The notes: generated from the sequence alone by a model not told the origin. A stretch of DNA of 64,000 bases from Flavobacterium sp. Root901 (GCF_001429765.1 NZ_LMJB01000008.1:188835-252834); one strand, 5' to 3'. Positions 53,901 to 63,493 are shown, counted from the first letter of the stretch. Numbers and translations: made by a program.

Positions 53901-54053
53901 AATTGTAAAATTTAATAATTAATCAGATTTTTATATAGTACCTTCTAAGCAAAGGTACCGTATCTGAGGTATCTTTATCATTTTAAGTTTTTAATAATTA
54001 AAATCAATATTAAAAATATTTTATCAAGTTATAAAGGATGGATGTAAAAGTTC

Positions 54054-54159
54054 ACCCGATAGCGCAGATTTGCAATCTGTGCCCGCAAAGTAAATCGACA
54101 AAGATTACCATAAAAAGTACAGTTTTATACTGTACTTTTATATTTTTATGAAAGAAATG
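54054..54159. repeat. 106-bp direct repeat, copy B
   Basis: Matches copy A at 104 of 106 positions. Apart from its first base, its beginning is one arm of the 36-bp inverted repeat. The two copies bracket the fused orphan-tip gene. Confidence 0.9.
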
Positions 54160-54257
54160 TCTCAAGTACAAACCAACAACCAGCAATATTACTAACAAAG
54201 TGATAGCTTTTGTGAGCCAATCTTTGCGGGCACAGATTGCAAATCTGCGCTATCGGG
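54055..54257. mobile_element. MITE-like element with perfect 36-bp terminal inverted repeats
   Basis: CCCGATAGCGCAGATTTGCA begins the left arm (54055-54090); the right arm (54222-54257) is its exact reverse complement across all 36 bases. The 131-bp interior holds a terminator hairpin and no coding frame. Copy A of the direct repeat keeps only the left part of this element, with two mismatches in its arm. Confidence 0.75.
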
Positions 54258-54299
54258 GATTATACTATTAGAAATTTAAATAACTTAAAATAATTAATT

Positions 54300-54938
54300 A
54301 TGAAAAATATAATCTTTTTAAGATTGTTATTTATTACCATTATGTTTGCAAGCTGTAATGGTCAAGTAATAAGTAAAGAAGATATTAACGAATATATTAA
54401 GAGTAAAGGTGAATTTGACAAAATTTTAACTTCTCATTTTCCAAATAAACTTGTTGCATATCCATATATAATTATCAACAATAAAAATAAATCTAAAAAT
54501 GATATTTGTTTCATGTTGTATGAGAATGATGTAGATTCATTAAAAATTGATTCAATAATAAATAAATATCATTTTGTTGCAAAATATACATACCAAGATT
54601 CGTGTCTTTTTTTAATTAATAGATTTGAAACAAAAAATACCTATGAAAATAGAAAAAAGGTTGAAATATTAGATTCTCTATTAGTAAATAGAGACTGCTA
54701 TAAAATGAAATATCCAGTACCAAATTTTAAGGTTTATAATCCTACAGATGGAAGAGACTTAAAGCTAGATGAGAGTTTTAATATTTATGTATTAGATGCT
54801 AAATCAGGAAATCGCTTTGAAAATTTCAATTTGCTTCCTAATTTACAAATGCCACCTGAATGGCAAAATGGATATTCAAAAGGAATAGCATTTAGCAAAA
54901 AAGATAAAACTTTAATATACTGGGGCATTATTTGGTAA
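54300..54938 (+). CDS. Lipoprotein, possible immunity or accessory protein of the Rhs island
   Basis: A 212-residue lipoprotein: MKNIIFLRLLFITIMFASCN with the lipobox cysteine at 19, then a lysine/asparagine-rich soluble domain I do not recognise (YPYIIINNKNKSKNDICFML, WQNGYSKGIAFSKKDKTLIY). It stands directly behind the repeat element at the end of the Rhs island, where cognate immunity genes are usual, but no toxin partner is intact next to it. Function is open. Confidence 0.65.
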   Translation: MKNIIFLRLLFITIMFASCNGQVISKEDINEYIKSKGEFDKILTSHFPNKLVAYPYIIINNKNKSKNDICFMLYENDVDSLKIDSIINKYHFVAKYTYQDSCLFLINRFETKNTYENRKKVEILDSLLVNRDCYKMKYPVPNFKVYNPTDGRDLKLDESFNIYVLDAKSGNRFENFNLLPNLQMPPEWQNGYSKGIAFSKKDKTLIYWGIIW

Positions 54939-54989
54939 ATAATATGGATAATGCGTTGGTAGTTAACTATTTTATAAGTAACAATTTTA

Positions 54990-56294
54990 TTACATCATTT
55001 TCCCCTCTTTAGCATATTCTTTTTTAATTCCCTGAAGAAGATGATTGAGATTAATACTTTCATTTTTATCTTCTAAGGTTCTTAAGCAGGCATATTGAAT
55101 AATATTTACAATATTAGCGCCTGTAATATCGTATTTTTTTGAAAGTTCATTCAAGTTTACATCTTCTGCAATTTTGATTCCTTTTGGCAGATTATTTTGC
55201 CAAAGCTGTAAACGCTCACCATACGAAGGCACTTCAAACTCAATAATAGACTGAAATCTTCGGGTGAAAGCAGCATCAATATTGGTTTTAAAATTAGAAG
55301 CCAGAATAACCAATCCCGGATGATTTTCAATTCGCTGCAGTAAATAAGAAACTTCCTGATTCGCATATTTATCATGTGCATCCCTAACATTGGTTCTTTT
55401 TCCGAAAACAGCATCAGCTTCGTCAAAAAAGAGGATCCAGTCTTTATCGGCTGCTTTGTCAAATAGGGAAGAAAGATTTTTTTCGGTTTCGCCAATATAT
55501 TTCGAGATCACCATCGACAAATCAATTCTGTAAACATCTCTTTTCGTATATTTTCCTAAAAGTGAAGCTGTAAGCGTTTTTCCTGTTCCTGGCGTTCCGT
55601 AAAACATAACCCTGAAACCGGGTTTTATTTTGGCTTTCATATCCCATTCATGTAACAGAATTTCGTTGAATTTCAGCCACGTTTCTATTTCTTTTATCTG
55701 ATTTAAAGTATTGGAATTCAAAACCAAGTCGTCCCAGTCTAATTGTGTTTCAATTAATTGCGCAGGGAATACACTGCTCATTTGGGGCTTAAGGATTTTT
55801 CCGGTGATGAATTTTTCGATGTATTCCTCTTCTAAGATTAATAAACCGCTTAATTTAGGTTCGCCATTTGGAACAGATTCTATTTTGATAATTCCCTTTT
55901 TATAGAGAAAAGATTGATTGTGTAAATAATTATAAAATGATATTCGGTTTTCCAGATCATTTCCGGCAGCTAAAAACTGAGCCGTTTCTCCGGTTGGTAA
56001 AATCCCGCGATGATTCTTGGTTTTTATTCCGCCAAACTCTGGAAGCTCTCCGCCGTTGGGCAGATATTCGGCAATAATCGAACTTAAGAAATCAGGCTTA
56101 ATGTGAGGAACAAGAGCAAGTCCCAGAATAAGAATATCCATTTCAGACAGATTATTTTCGATAATAAATTCGCCCAGAAAGCCATTTGCATCAAATTGAT
56201 TTAAAATGGGTTTACCTATCGGATTTTCGGTCTGAAAAAGAGTATCAAGCTGAAATACGAATTGATTTTTGATATATGAGAATACATTTTCCAT
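54990..56294 (-). CDS. CDC48-type AAA+ ATPase associated with eCIS-like clusters
   Basis: A 434-residue protein with an N-terminal domain (1-200) and a C-terminal AAA+ module: Walker A YGTPGTGKTLTASLLG, Walker B WILFFDEADAVFGKR, the arginine-finger region NIDAAFTRRFQSIIEF and a small helical lid. Single AAA+ ATPases of this kind (the Afp15/PVC15 group) are a hallmark of extracellular contractile injection systems and are thought to help load or assemble effectors. It is the last gene of the minus-strand operon, 42 bp after the HEAT-repeat gene. Confidence 0.88.
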   Translation of the reverse strand: MENVFSYIKNQFVFQLDTLFQTENPIGKPILNQFDANGFLGEFIIENNLSEMDILILGLALVPHIKPDFLSSIIAEYLPNGGELPEFGGIKTKNHRGILPTGETAQFLAAGNDLENRISFYNYLHNQSFLYKKGIIKIESVPNGEPKLSGLLILEEEYIEKFITGKILKPQMSSVFPAQLIETQLDWDDLVLNSNTLNQIKEIETWLKFNEILLHEWDMKAKIKPGFRVMFYGTPGTGKTLTASLLGKYTKRDVYRIDLSMVISKYIGETEKNLSSLFDKAADKDWILFFDEADAVFGKRTNVRDAHDKYANQEVSYLLQRIENHPGLVILASNFKTNIDAAFTRRFQSIIEFEVPSYGERLQLWQNNLPKGIKIAEDVNLNELSKKYDITGANIVNIIQYACLRTLEDKNESINLNHLLQGIKKEYAKEGKMM

Positions 56295-56336
56295 TTTTTT
56301 ATTGATTGAGTTAAAACAGACAATTTTAGATAGTAT

Positions 56337-56996
56337 CTATTGGTACATTTTGGCATTTTTAATGAATTTGTCCAGTTCAGGACGATCTATAAAATCATAA
56401 TCAAATTTGTCATTGTCAATAATTTCCTTTACTAGTTTATTATGGTATGGTTTTATTTTAAATAACGCATTGAGAATTGAAGCGTTGAAAGCAAAATCAT
56501 TTTTTTTGTACTTTTTTAAAACAGAATTAATAATTTCTTCAATCTCATCTTTATACGTTGGCTCTTGAAGAGCTATTTCTATTAATCCGTTAATTACGAT
56601 TACTTTATCACCCCATAAATGTTCTTTTTTTATGAAAGCGGATAACGGTTTTATAGCTTCATCTCCAATTTTTCTTATTACAAGAGGCAATTCAATACGA
56701 TACCAAAATGCCTCCTGATTTTTGTTATCAATTAATGAATTCAAAAGCCCCTTTATAGATTCTTTTGACTGTAATTGCCCCAATGCCCGCCATGCATGCA
56801 TTGCAGCAAATTCTTCAATTAAAGCTCCCGTTGTAATATTACTAAGGTTTGAAGAAGCAACAATTTGTATAAGGGTTTTTACATCTGTTTTTTTTAAATC
56901 CAGCTTTTTGATGTAATCAGGCCAGGTTCTATCAAAGGATGTTATACCAAATTCGTTTAGTTTTTTTAATATTATATCTGATCTTTTCATAATCAT
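56337..56996 (-). CDS. HEAT-repeat-like protein, candidate immunity protein
   Basis: A 219-residue cytosolic protein of short helix pairs (IEEFAAMHAWRALGQLQSKE, WYRIELPLVIRKIGDEAIKP, VIVINGLIEIALQEP), typical of HEAT/ARM-like repeat proteins. It starts 6 bp after the stop of the giant DUF4157 gene, so it is translationally coupled. Helical-repeat proteins are common immunity proteins in polymorphic toxin loci; the immunity role is inference from position. The alternative is a chaperone for loading the large protein. Confidence 0.75.
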   Translation of the reverse strand: MIMKRSDIILKKLNEFGITSFDRTWPDYIKKLDLKKTDVKTLIQIVASSNLSNITTGALIEEFAAMHAWRALGQLQSKESIKGLLNSLIDNKNQEAFWYRIELPLVIRKIGDEAIKPLSAFIKKEHLWGDKVIVINGLIEIALQEPTYKDEIEEIINSVLKKYKKNDFAFNASILNALFKIKPYHNKLVKEIIDNDKFDYDFIDRPELDKFIKNAKMYQ

Positions 56997-57002
56997 TTAA
57001 TT

Positions 57003-60000
57003 TTAAGAAGCATTAGGATCAACGTAATAATTGTTACCAACGCGGGTTATTTTTTTAGAAGCTGTCAAATTCTCAAGTTTTATTCGTGTAGCCTCTTGAC
57101 TCTTAGAAATATCGCCTGCCAAAGTAGAATAGCTAGTGTAAGTTGTTTGGTTATATGTTATGCCATTTATTACCGATGTGTTAGCATTTGTACTGGCTTT
57201 TAAGCGGGTCATAATTAATTGACCGATATCAGCAACTCTGCCAATATCCGGGAAGGCTGGTGCCTGAGCATTTGCACTTCCAAGAGAGGTTTTTGAGCCA
57301 TCATCATTTATTTTATTAATTGGACCGGTAATCGATTTAGCGACATAAAATCCAATTGCTTTTTTCACATCGTCAGTTGTTGGGTTTGCATTTGCAGGAA
57401 GAGCATCAGTGGCAGTTTTATCATTTTCGTGATATTGTACGGTCATATCATATTCTATAGTACTTCCTTTATTATCACTTGCAATCTTTTCTGCTGACTT
57501 CATTTGTTCATTTAATGTTTTTAGACCAAAAACAATATTAGATGAATTCCATTTTCCAAATAAATGGTGCGCTACAATGTGTACACCTAAAGCAGTTGAT
57601 TGAGGATGTTTAACGCCAGTTTGTGCTACCCATTGATCAATTAGATTTTGCCCCACAACTATTGATCTGCTTCCGGTTGCCTGACCTGGGCCATCGACTG
57701 GTTGTTTACTTGTTAAAGGATTTGCGGTTACTCTGGAAGGTCTTCCATCGGCATCAGGAACTGCATTTATAACAGAAGAAACTACAGTTTTCTTAGGTAC
57801 ACTTTTAACTGCTTTCTGAATATAAGTATAATCCCATGTTTCGCCTCCATCAGCAACAGATGAAATATCAATTACGGAAGAATGATCATTGTTTACTTTA
57901 TTTTTAATTGCCTGAGCCTCTTCCTGAGTTATCTGACCTTCATCTTTTTCCTTTTCAGATTCACTATCGATCTCGGCTAAAGCGCCTGCAATTGGACCTG
58001 CAGCTTCAGGTTCACCTCTTCCCATCACTCTGTCCAACAATGCCATTCCCGTATCCACCGCTTTGTTCACCAGCCAAGTCAGCGCCTCATCAACCATTTG
58101 TTGCACAGAAACAATCATTTCACCAATTCTTGCTCCAATTCCGGTTAAACCAACCTGATTTGCAAGGAATCCTATCACGACAGGCATAGCTTGCCCCATA
58201 GTTCTTTCGAGATAATTGGCGGCTGTAGTGACATTACCTCGGGCAATATCTGCCACTCCGTTGACAAACGAGTTGACCACTTCGAGCATTTCACGCAGGT
58301 ATTTGATAAAACTTTGTATCGCATTAAAGAAAGCCATAGCGCCGTTTATCACTGCCATGATTCCGGTTGGGTCCAGCATGCTTAAAAGTCTGGCTGTTAT
58401 TCTGTTCACAATACGTTCCATGACAAAGTTTTTCACAGCATCCAGAACGGTATTCCACAAATTACTAAGCTGTTCCTGTATTTTATCCCAAATGGCAGCC
58501 ATACCGCGTTCCTGAACGTCTTTGATAAATGTCCAGATGCCTTCGAGCGTATTAATAGCGCTGCGGAGTCTGGCAACTCTTGCGGGTCCAATTCTAGGAT
58601 GTGCAGCCAGTTTTTCCCAGATTTTTTCCATCGAGATATTAAGCACTTCCATTACCCAGGTAATAACCCCTCTCAAAGAGAAATCAGTAAGGACCGGAAT
58701 ATTGGCGTCTTTTAACTCGCTCATCAGCCAGCCGGTTACACCGTTTATTAAATGGGTTACGATATTGTCAAAGAACTGAATAAATCCTTGTTTTAAAGCT
58801 CGAAGAATATTTTTCAGGAAACCAATTGGATCTTTTTTGATGTCATCAATAGCTTCTAAGGCTCTTGTTATGATATTTCCGATGAGATCGAATGGAAAAT
58901 TCATAATTTCAAGGATAGCTACAATAACGATTCGAACAATTTCTGCGACAAAAGCAATCAATCGTCCAATAGGTTCTCCAAATTTTTCAATGATTCTCAT
59001 GAAAGCATCAATCGGGTGAATCAGGTCATCGATAGAAATAGAATCCCAAATGTCTGTAAACAATTGTATTATAGATTGCGGCGTCATGTTAAGTGTCGCT
59101 ACTGCGGCTTCAATCTGGCCTGCAATTCTGGCTATTGCACCAGATTCAACCATTTGCGCATATTGCTCTTCTCCGCCATCCATAAGGCTCATAAAACCTC
59201 GTATTAGATTTGGAACTGTGCGAGGTACAGCTTCCTGTGTAAAAGGATCTCTTCCAATAATCACTTTAATAAGCGAATAACCCCTTACAGTAGCGGCTTG
59301 AGAAGACAACCATCCTAATAGTGATTCTTTCACAAGTTCTAACACTTTGAGTGCTACACCTGACGCAAAATCCCAAACGCGCTGCAGAAATCCTCCTGCC
59401 TGATCTGCAAGTGCTGAAATATTATCGGCAATGTTAGCCAGATTAGATGGCTCAATAGCATCCCAGGCTGCGGTTATAAGTCCGCGAAGCTCACCTAACA
59501 ATGAATTAAAAGTTCCAACCTGAGTATCAAGCCAGTCGGCAGTTTTTTGCAGCGTGCCTTTTTCACGCATTTGCTCAAGTTCTGTCTGCTTGTCTATAAG
59601 TAATAAGAAATCTTCTAATATTTCGACCGTTGTTGCATTGACAGCTTCGTCGCGCAGCGGATCATATTTGATTATTTTTTTGATTAATGACCAGGCTTTG
59701 TTTTCTGCGAGTATAGGCTCTGCTACACCAATTAAGGCTTCTTTAATCCAGGTAATCACCTGATCGACTGTTGCACTTACAAAAGAAGTTATTCTGTTAA
59801 CTAGTTCATTAAATTTTTCTGTAACTAAATCAATTATACCGGTGTAGGGAAATGATATTTCATCCCAAACCTGTTCAACCAAATCGAGAATACTGTCTAT
59901 TGTTAATCCAAGTTCCCCTAATTTTCCTTCTACCCAGTCGAAAACCTGCTGAAGAATTCCGTATTCCTGAAGTTTATCAAATATGGCAGTTCCAAAAGGA

Positions 60001-61121
60001 ACAAGTCCCATTAACCCTTCAACCAGATTAATCGGAGTTCGTTCTACATCCATTTGCCGCAGCGGATCGTAACCAATAATTACGGTAAAAAGAGTATAAC
60101 CCGGAATATGTCGTGCCTCATTGATTATCCAGTCCGGAACGTAATCGAGGAAAGAACCCTGAATCATTTCGGGAGCAGGGGATATAGCTTCCGGTTTTTT
60201 TCTAATGGCAGCGCCCTGCTGTACGGTATGGGTTAATTCGTGGGCTAGTAAATGCTTGCCATCTTTTGAATTTGGATTGTATTTCCCTTCGTTAAAATAA
60301 ATATTATTTCCGGTCGCAAAAGCCTGGGCTCCCAATTGTTTATTCATTTGAACAGCATTAGAATCATTGTGTATGCGGACATTGCTGAAATCGGCTCCAA
60401 TACCGGATTCCATCTCGGTTTTTATTCTTCCGGAGAGTGGAGAACCTCCGCCTTTACTGCTGTTTAAACTGGATTCTAAATGGGAATTATCGCCGGGACT
60501 GGCATCTCCGGCACTACTTTTTTGTATTTGTTTTTCCTCGTCTTTGCCTTGTTTCTCTTCTTCTTTTTTCTGCTGTACATTTTCTTCTTCCCCTTTATTT
60601 TGGATTAAAGGTTTAAGTGAAAGTGTGTTTGCAGAAACAGTTTCGGCTTTTTTGACTTCTGTCTTATTCTGAACTGTTTCTTCTTTTTTCTGTACTTTAT
60701 CTTCGAGTTTATGCTGAATTAACGTTTTTGATCCTGAAAAAGCCGGATTGGTTTCTCGTTTTTCTGTTATTCTGGAATCTAGTTTGGTTTGGATTGATTC
60801 CGCTTTAAGCTGTACAACAGGTGTTATGGTTTCGGCTGCCGTTTTTCGCTGAATTTCTTTGTTTTGCTGTTCTTGTTTTTGAACATTTCCTGCTAATTTT
60901 TTCTGTACTACTGGCGATGGCGAAAAGAAAGTGTCTGTGTTTGCCGTTTGTTTATTGGAAACGACCTGGTCTGCAACCCTGTCGGCTTCTACTTCATATT
61001 TGTCATTTGATTTTCCTATATTGAGTTTTGCCTGAACACCAAAAAAAGAGTCCTTCCCTTTGTCATGATTTGACGAGGAATGTGAAGGATTTGATTTTGA
61101 TATTTGTTTGAATACAGACAT
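57003..61121 (-). CDS. 1372-residue DUF4157 (eCIS core) protein with helical repeats and nuclease-like tail
   Basis: Residues 1-210 are a low-complexity Q/K/E-rich leader. The DUF4157 metallopeptidase-like domain (about 220-305) shows FSNVRIHNDSNAVQMNKQLG and HLLAHELTHTVQQ with HExxH at 294-298. Then come three helical repeats of about 135 residues beginning TLFTVIIGYDPL (342), SLIKKIIKYDPL (477), SLIKVIIGRDPF (615), and a long amphipathic helical stalk to about 1100. The last 200 residues are soluble and carry VAHHLFGKWNSSNIVFGLKT, resembling His-based DNA/RNA-nuclease toxin motifs. No signal peptide is present, consistent with delivery by an injection system rather than Sec. Confidence 0.88.
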   Translation of the reverse strand: MSVFKQISKSNPSHSSSNHDKGKDSFFGVQAKLNIGKSNDKYEVEADRVADQVVSNKQTANTDTFFSPSPVVQKKLAGNVQKQEQQNKEIQRKTAAETITPVVQLKAESIQTKLDSRITEKRETNPAFSGSKTLIQHKLEDKVQKKEETVQNKTEVKKAETVSANTLSLKPLIQNKGEEENVQQKKEEEKQGKDEEKQIQKSSAGDASPGDNSHLESSLNSSKGGGSPLSGRIKTEMESGIGADFSNVRIHNDSNAVQMNKQLGAQAFATGNNIYFNEGKYNPNSKDGKHLLAHELTHTVQQGAAIRKKPEAISPAPEMIQGSFLDYVPDWIINEARHIPGYTLFTVIIGYDPLRQMDVERTPINLVEGLMGLVPFGTAIFDKLQEYGILQQVFDWVEGKLGELGLTIDSILDLVEQVWDEISFPYTGIIDLVTEKFNELVNRITSFVSATVDQVITWIKEALIGVAEPILAENKAWSLIKKIIKYDPLRDEAVNATTVEILEDFLLLIDKQTELEQMREKGTLQKTADWLDTQVGTFNSLLGELRGLITAAWDAIEPSNLANIADNISALADQAGGFLQRVWDFASGVALKVLELVKESLLGWLSSQAATVRGYSLIKVIIGRDPFTQEAVPRTVPNLIRGFMSLMDGGEEQYAQMVESGAIARIAGQIEAAVATLNMTPQSIIQLFTDIWDSISIDDLIHPIDAFMRIIEKFGEPIGRLIAFVAEIVRIVIVAILEIMNFPFDLIGNIITRALEAIDDIKKDPIGFLKNILRALKQGFIQFFDNIVTHLINGVTGWLMSELKDANIPVLTDFSLRGVITWVMEVLNISMEKIWEKLAAHPRIGPARVARLRSAINTLEGIWTFIKDVQERGMAAIWDKIQEQLSNLWNTVLDAVKNFVMERIVNRITARLLSMLDPTGIMAVINGAMAFFNAIQSFIKYLREMLEVVNSFVNGVADIARGNVTTAANYLERTMGQAMPVVIGFLANQVGLTGIGARIGEMIVSVQQMVDEALTWLVNKAVDTGMALLDRVMGRGEPEAAGPIAGALAEIDSESEKEKDEGQITQEEAQAIKNKVNNDHSSVIDISSVADGGETWDYTYIQKAVKSVPKKTVVSSVINAVPDADGRPSRVTANPLTSKQPVDGPGQATGSRSIVVGQNLIDQWVAQTGVKHPQSTALGVHIVAHHLFGKWNSSNIVFGLKTLNEQMKSAEKIASDNKGSTIEYDMTVQYHENDKTATDALPANANPTTDDVKKAIGFYVAKSITGPINKINDDGSKTSLGSANAQAPAFPDIGRVADIGQLIMTRLKASTNANTSVINGITYNQTTYTSYSTLAGDISKSQEATRIKLENLTASKKITRVGNNYYVDPNAS

Positions 61122-61143
61122 TTTATTAAAGAAATAACCTTAT

Positions 61144-62592
61144 TTAATGACGTTTAATGCTTCCACTTACAGTAAATGTGTCACCCATTCCTTTACATTG
61201 CTCCGGCATAGTAAAAAATAATTTATGGATATCGTCATGATTTTTCATTGTAAATGTTTCTTCGAAATGACCTTTTCCGTTGTTATCAATTTTTATTGTT
61301 CTTTTTGTTCTGCCAACATGATCTATGCTGATTTCCAAAGTTGAACAATTATGAAACTCAACGATCTGGGCAACAGCATCTATTGTAATGGTAACGTTTG
61401 GACATTTTGCAGTACTGAAAAAACCGGCACTTGCTTCACTCTGAAACGGACCTTTATTGAAATTAACAGTACTCTTACAGCCGCCTTTTTTTTCTCCTTT
61501 TTCTGCCACCAGTACATTGTCTAATGCGCCTATCGTTTCCGGACCAACAAGACCATCAATTTTATTCAAACTGTTTTCTGTTTGAAAGCCAATTACTGCA
61601 TTTCGTGTTTCGGTTCCAAAATCTCCGTCTGCTCCAAATTTTGGCAGACTTTGACCTGCTTTCATTAGTCCTTGCTGTAATTCAGAAACATATTGTCCTT
61701 TCTGACCCGTAGAAATGAGCATTTGATTATCATTGGCTTTTTCCAATGGAGGGTTGCCCCTGAATTGTGGATTTTGAGGTCTCTCTGCTTGTAAATCTTC
61801 AGAATGGTTTTCGATTGATGTTTTTTGTATGGTTCCTGATTTTGATTTGCCTCCTGTTTGCTGTATGGTATGTGTGAGTTCGTGCGCAAGTAAATGCTTA
61901 CCTTCTCTGGAGTCTGGATTGTATTTCCCTTTATTGAAATAAACATCGTTGCCGTGTGTAAAAGCTTGTGCGCCCAGTTCTTCGCTCATTTGAACGGCTT
62001 TGCTGTCTGTGTGGATGTTTACACTGCTGAAATCGGCTCCAAAGCCAGATTCCATTTCCTGCTTTGTGTTTTTGTCCATGCCATTGCCGCTGCCTTTTGA
62101 GCTGTTGAGGTCACTTTCAACTCCTTCATTTACAGAATTTGATTCATTGAATTTGGCTTGAATTTCTTCTTTTTTCTGAGCTTTTTTGTCTTCGGCTTCA
62201 CAATCAGCACATTTTTTCTGCACTTTCTTGTCGTCTTCTTTTTCTCCTTTCTTCTGTATTTTTTTGTCCTCTTCCTTATCAGATTTCTTTTGCACTTTTT
62301 TGTCTTCTTCTTTTTCCTTGCCCTTTTTTTGTAGAGGCTGTTCTTGTACCAGATCTTGTTTTTGAACCGTTGAAATGGTTTCTGAAATGGGTTTTTGCTG
62401 TACCGCTTCTTCACTTCTGGATTGCAAAAGTCCTCCCGTTTTGCGTTTATTTACTACTTTGTCAGCCACATTATCGGCTTCTTTTTCGTACTTGTCTCCA
62501 ACAGTTCCTGTGGTTAGTTTTTTTTGAACTTTTGGTCCAAAAAAAGGAGAAGAGGAGTTATTAGCTGGTTTTTTTTGTTCAAATTCTCTCAT
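61144..62592 (-). CDS. DUF4157 (eCIS core) protein with a peptidoglycan-binding domain
   Basis: A 482-residue protein. A charged QKK-repeat leader (about 85-145, DKKVQKKSDKEEDKKIQKK) precedes the DUF4157 domain (VNIHTDSKAVQMSEELGAQA, HLLAHELTHTIQQ with HExxH at 237-241). Residues about 295-365 form a PG_binding_1 domain (LQQGLMKAGQSLPKFGADGD, GTETRNAVIGFQ, DGLVGPETIGALD). The last 110 residues are a beta-rich domain (GGCKSTVNFNKGPFQSEASA). It may bind or cut at the cell wall or carry an effector. It is the gene before the giant DUF4157 protein in the operon, 22 bp away. Confidence 0.9.
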   Translation of the reverse strand: MREFEQKKPANNSSSPFFGPKVQKKLTTGTVGDKYEKEADNVADKVVNKRKTGGLLQSRSEEAVQQKPISETISTVQKQDLVQEQPLQKKGKEKEEDKKVQKKSDKEEDKKIQKKGEKEDDKKVQKKCADCEAEDKKAQKKEEIQAKFNESNSVNEGVESDLNSSKGSGNGMDKNTKQEMESGFGADFSSVNIHTDSKAVQMSEELGAQAFTHGNDVYFNKGKYNPDSREGKHLLAHELTHTIQQTGGKSKSGTIQKTSIENHSEDLQAERPQNPQFRGNPPLEKANDNQMLISTGQKGQYVSELQQGLMKAGQSLPKFGADGDFGTETRNAVIGFQTENSLNKIDGLVGPETIGALDNVLVAEKGEKKGGCKSTVNFNKGPFQSEASAGFFSTAKCPNVTITIDAVAQIVEFHNCSTLEISIDHVGRTKRTIKIDNNGKGHFEETFTMKNHDDIHKLFFTMPEQCKGMGDTFTVSGSIKRH

Positions 62593-62629
62593 GATGTATT
62601 ATTTTACCATTTTGGATTAATAATTTGTT

Positions 62630-63493
62630 TTAATAAACAAACTGCGGATTATTCGCCATAACACCTTCTTTCTCTAATGCGTTTTTTATTTGCATATACC
62701 AATACGGAAATATTTTAGAGAGCCGAAGTTCAATTTCGTCAACAACATATTTTTCATATTTTTTCATTCCAAAAAAATGCGAATACCCAATAGCATCTGC
62801 ATATTTTCCCTGTTCTGTTATATTTTCTCCTTTCAATAATATTTCAGGATTATTGTTTTTATATTTTAAAAGCGATGCGAGCGTATATTGTTCGATTAAA
62901 ATGCAGGTTTCATAACCTTCTTGTTTCAATCCGGAAAAGCTGGTTTGGTTTTCTAAATATATTTTCTCCAAATCATAATAGCTTTTTATAAATTCATCGC
63001 GGAGCCTGAGATCGTTAAAACCAAATATGCCGCAATTGTATGAATAGCCTAAATTGGTGTTCCAATACGGCAGATTCTGAGTGTATTTACTAAATAATTC
63101 TACCTGTTTTCTGTAATGGATTTCATAAGTATCTTCCTTTCGTTCTACAATTACATCATTAAAACTAAAATCTATTTTTTTCCTAATAAATATGTCAGTG
63201 TCTATGTGCACAAATGGTTTTGTCTGCAGTTCCATGGCATTGATTTTCGATTTCATCCAAAGTTCAATTCTGTTCTCATTTTGCACTTTGGTAACAGCAC
63301 AAGGAAGCATATGCAGGAACTTAAAGCCAATTTCGTCTACATAAAGCTCAATTTCTTCATACCACAAATGGCTATATAATATACTCAGAGCAGTCATGTA
63401 GATTGTCTCCTTTAGTTTGTCTCCCATATTCCATCTGTTGTTCATTACAGGGAGCACATCAAGGCTGTAAATCATTTTGTGTCTTTGTTTCAT
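62630..63493 (-). CDS. DUF6734 family protein
   Basis: A 287-residue cytosolic protein: IYMTALSILYSHLWYEEIEL, VHIDTDIFIRKKIDF (a DxD motif as in glycosyltransferases), YSYNCGIFGFNDLRLRDEFI and YADAIGYSHFFGMKKYEK. These match DUF6734, a glycosyltransferase-like family seen near eCIS and toxin genes in Bacteroidota. The DxD motif suggests sugar transfer, but the role is unknown. A paralogue precedes it in the operon. Confidence 0.75.
   Translation of the reverse strand: MKQRHKMIYSLDVLPVMNNRWNMGDKLKETIYMTALSILYSHLWYEEIELYVDEIGFKFLHMLPCAVTKVQNENRIELWMKSKINAMELQTKPFVHIDTDIFIRKKIDFSFNDVIVERKEDTYEIHYRKQVELFSKYTQNLPYWNTNLGYSYNCGIFGFNDLRLRDEFIKSYYDLEKIYLENQTSFSGLKQEGYETCILIEQYTLASLLKYKNNNPEILLKGENITEQGKYADAIGYSHFFGMKKYEKYVVDEIELRLSKIFPYWYMQIKNALEKEGVMANNPQFVY

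Larger units (their letters stand above)
53809..54299. other. 491-bp region with repeats and one possible micro-ORF
   Basis: No larger gene. It contains a 28-codon minus-strand frame (53814-53900), the short palindrome GTACCTT-N6-AAGGTAC (about 53938-53958), direct-repeat copy B (54054-54159) and the perfect 36-bp inverted repeat (54055-54257). Confidence 0.6.

Noticed and set aside
57908..60672. Open frames opposite the giant DUF4157 gene
   Set aside because: Composition mirrors the helical repeats; no signals or domains.
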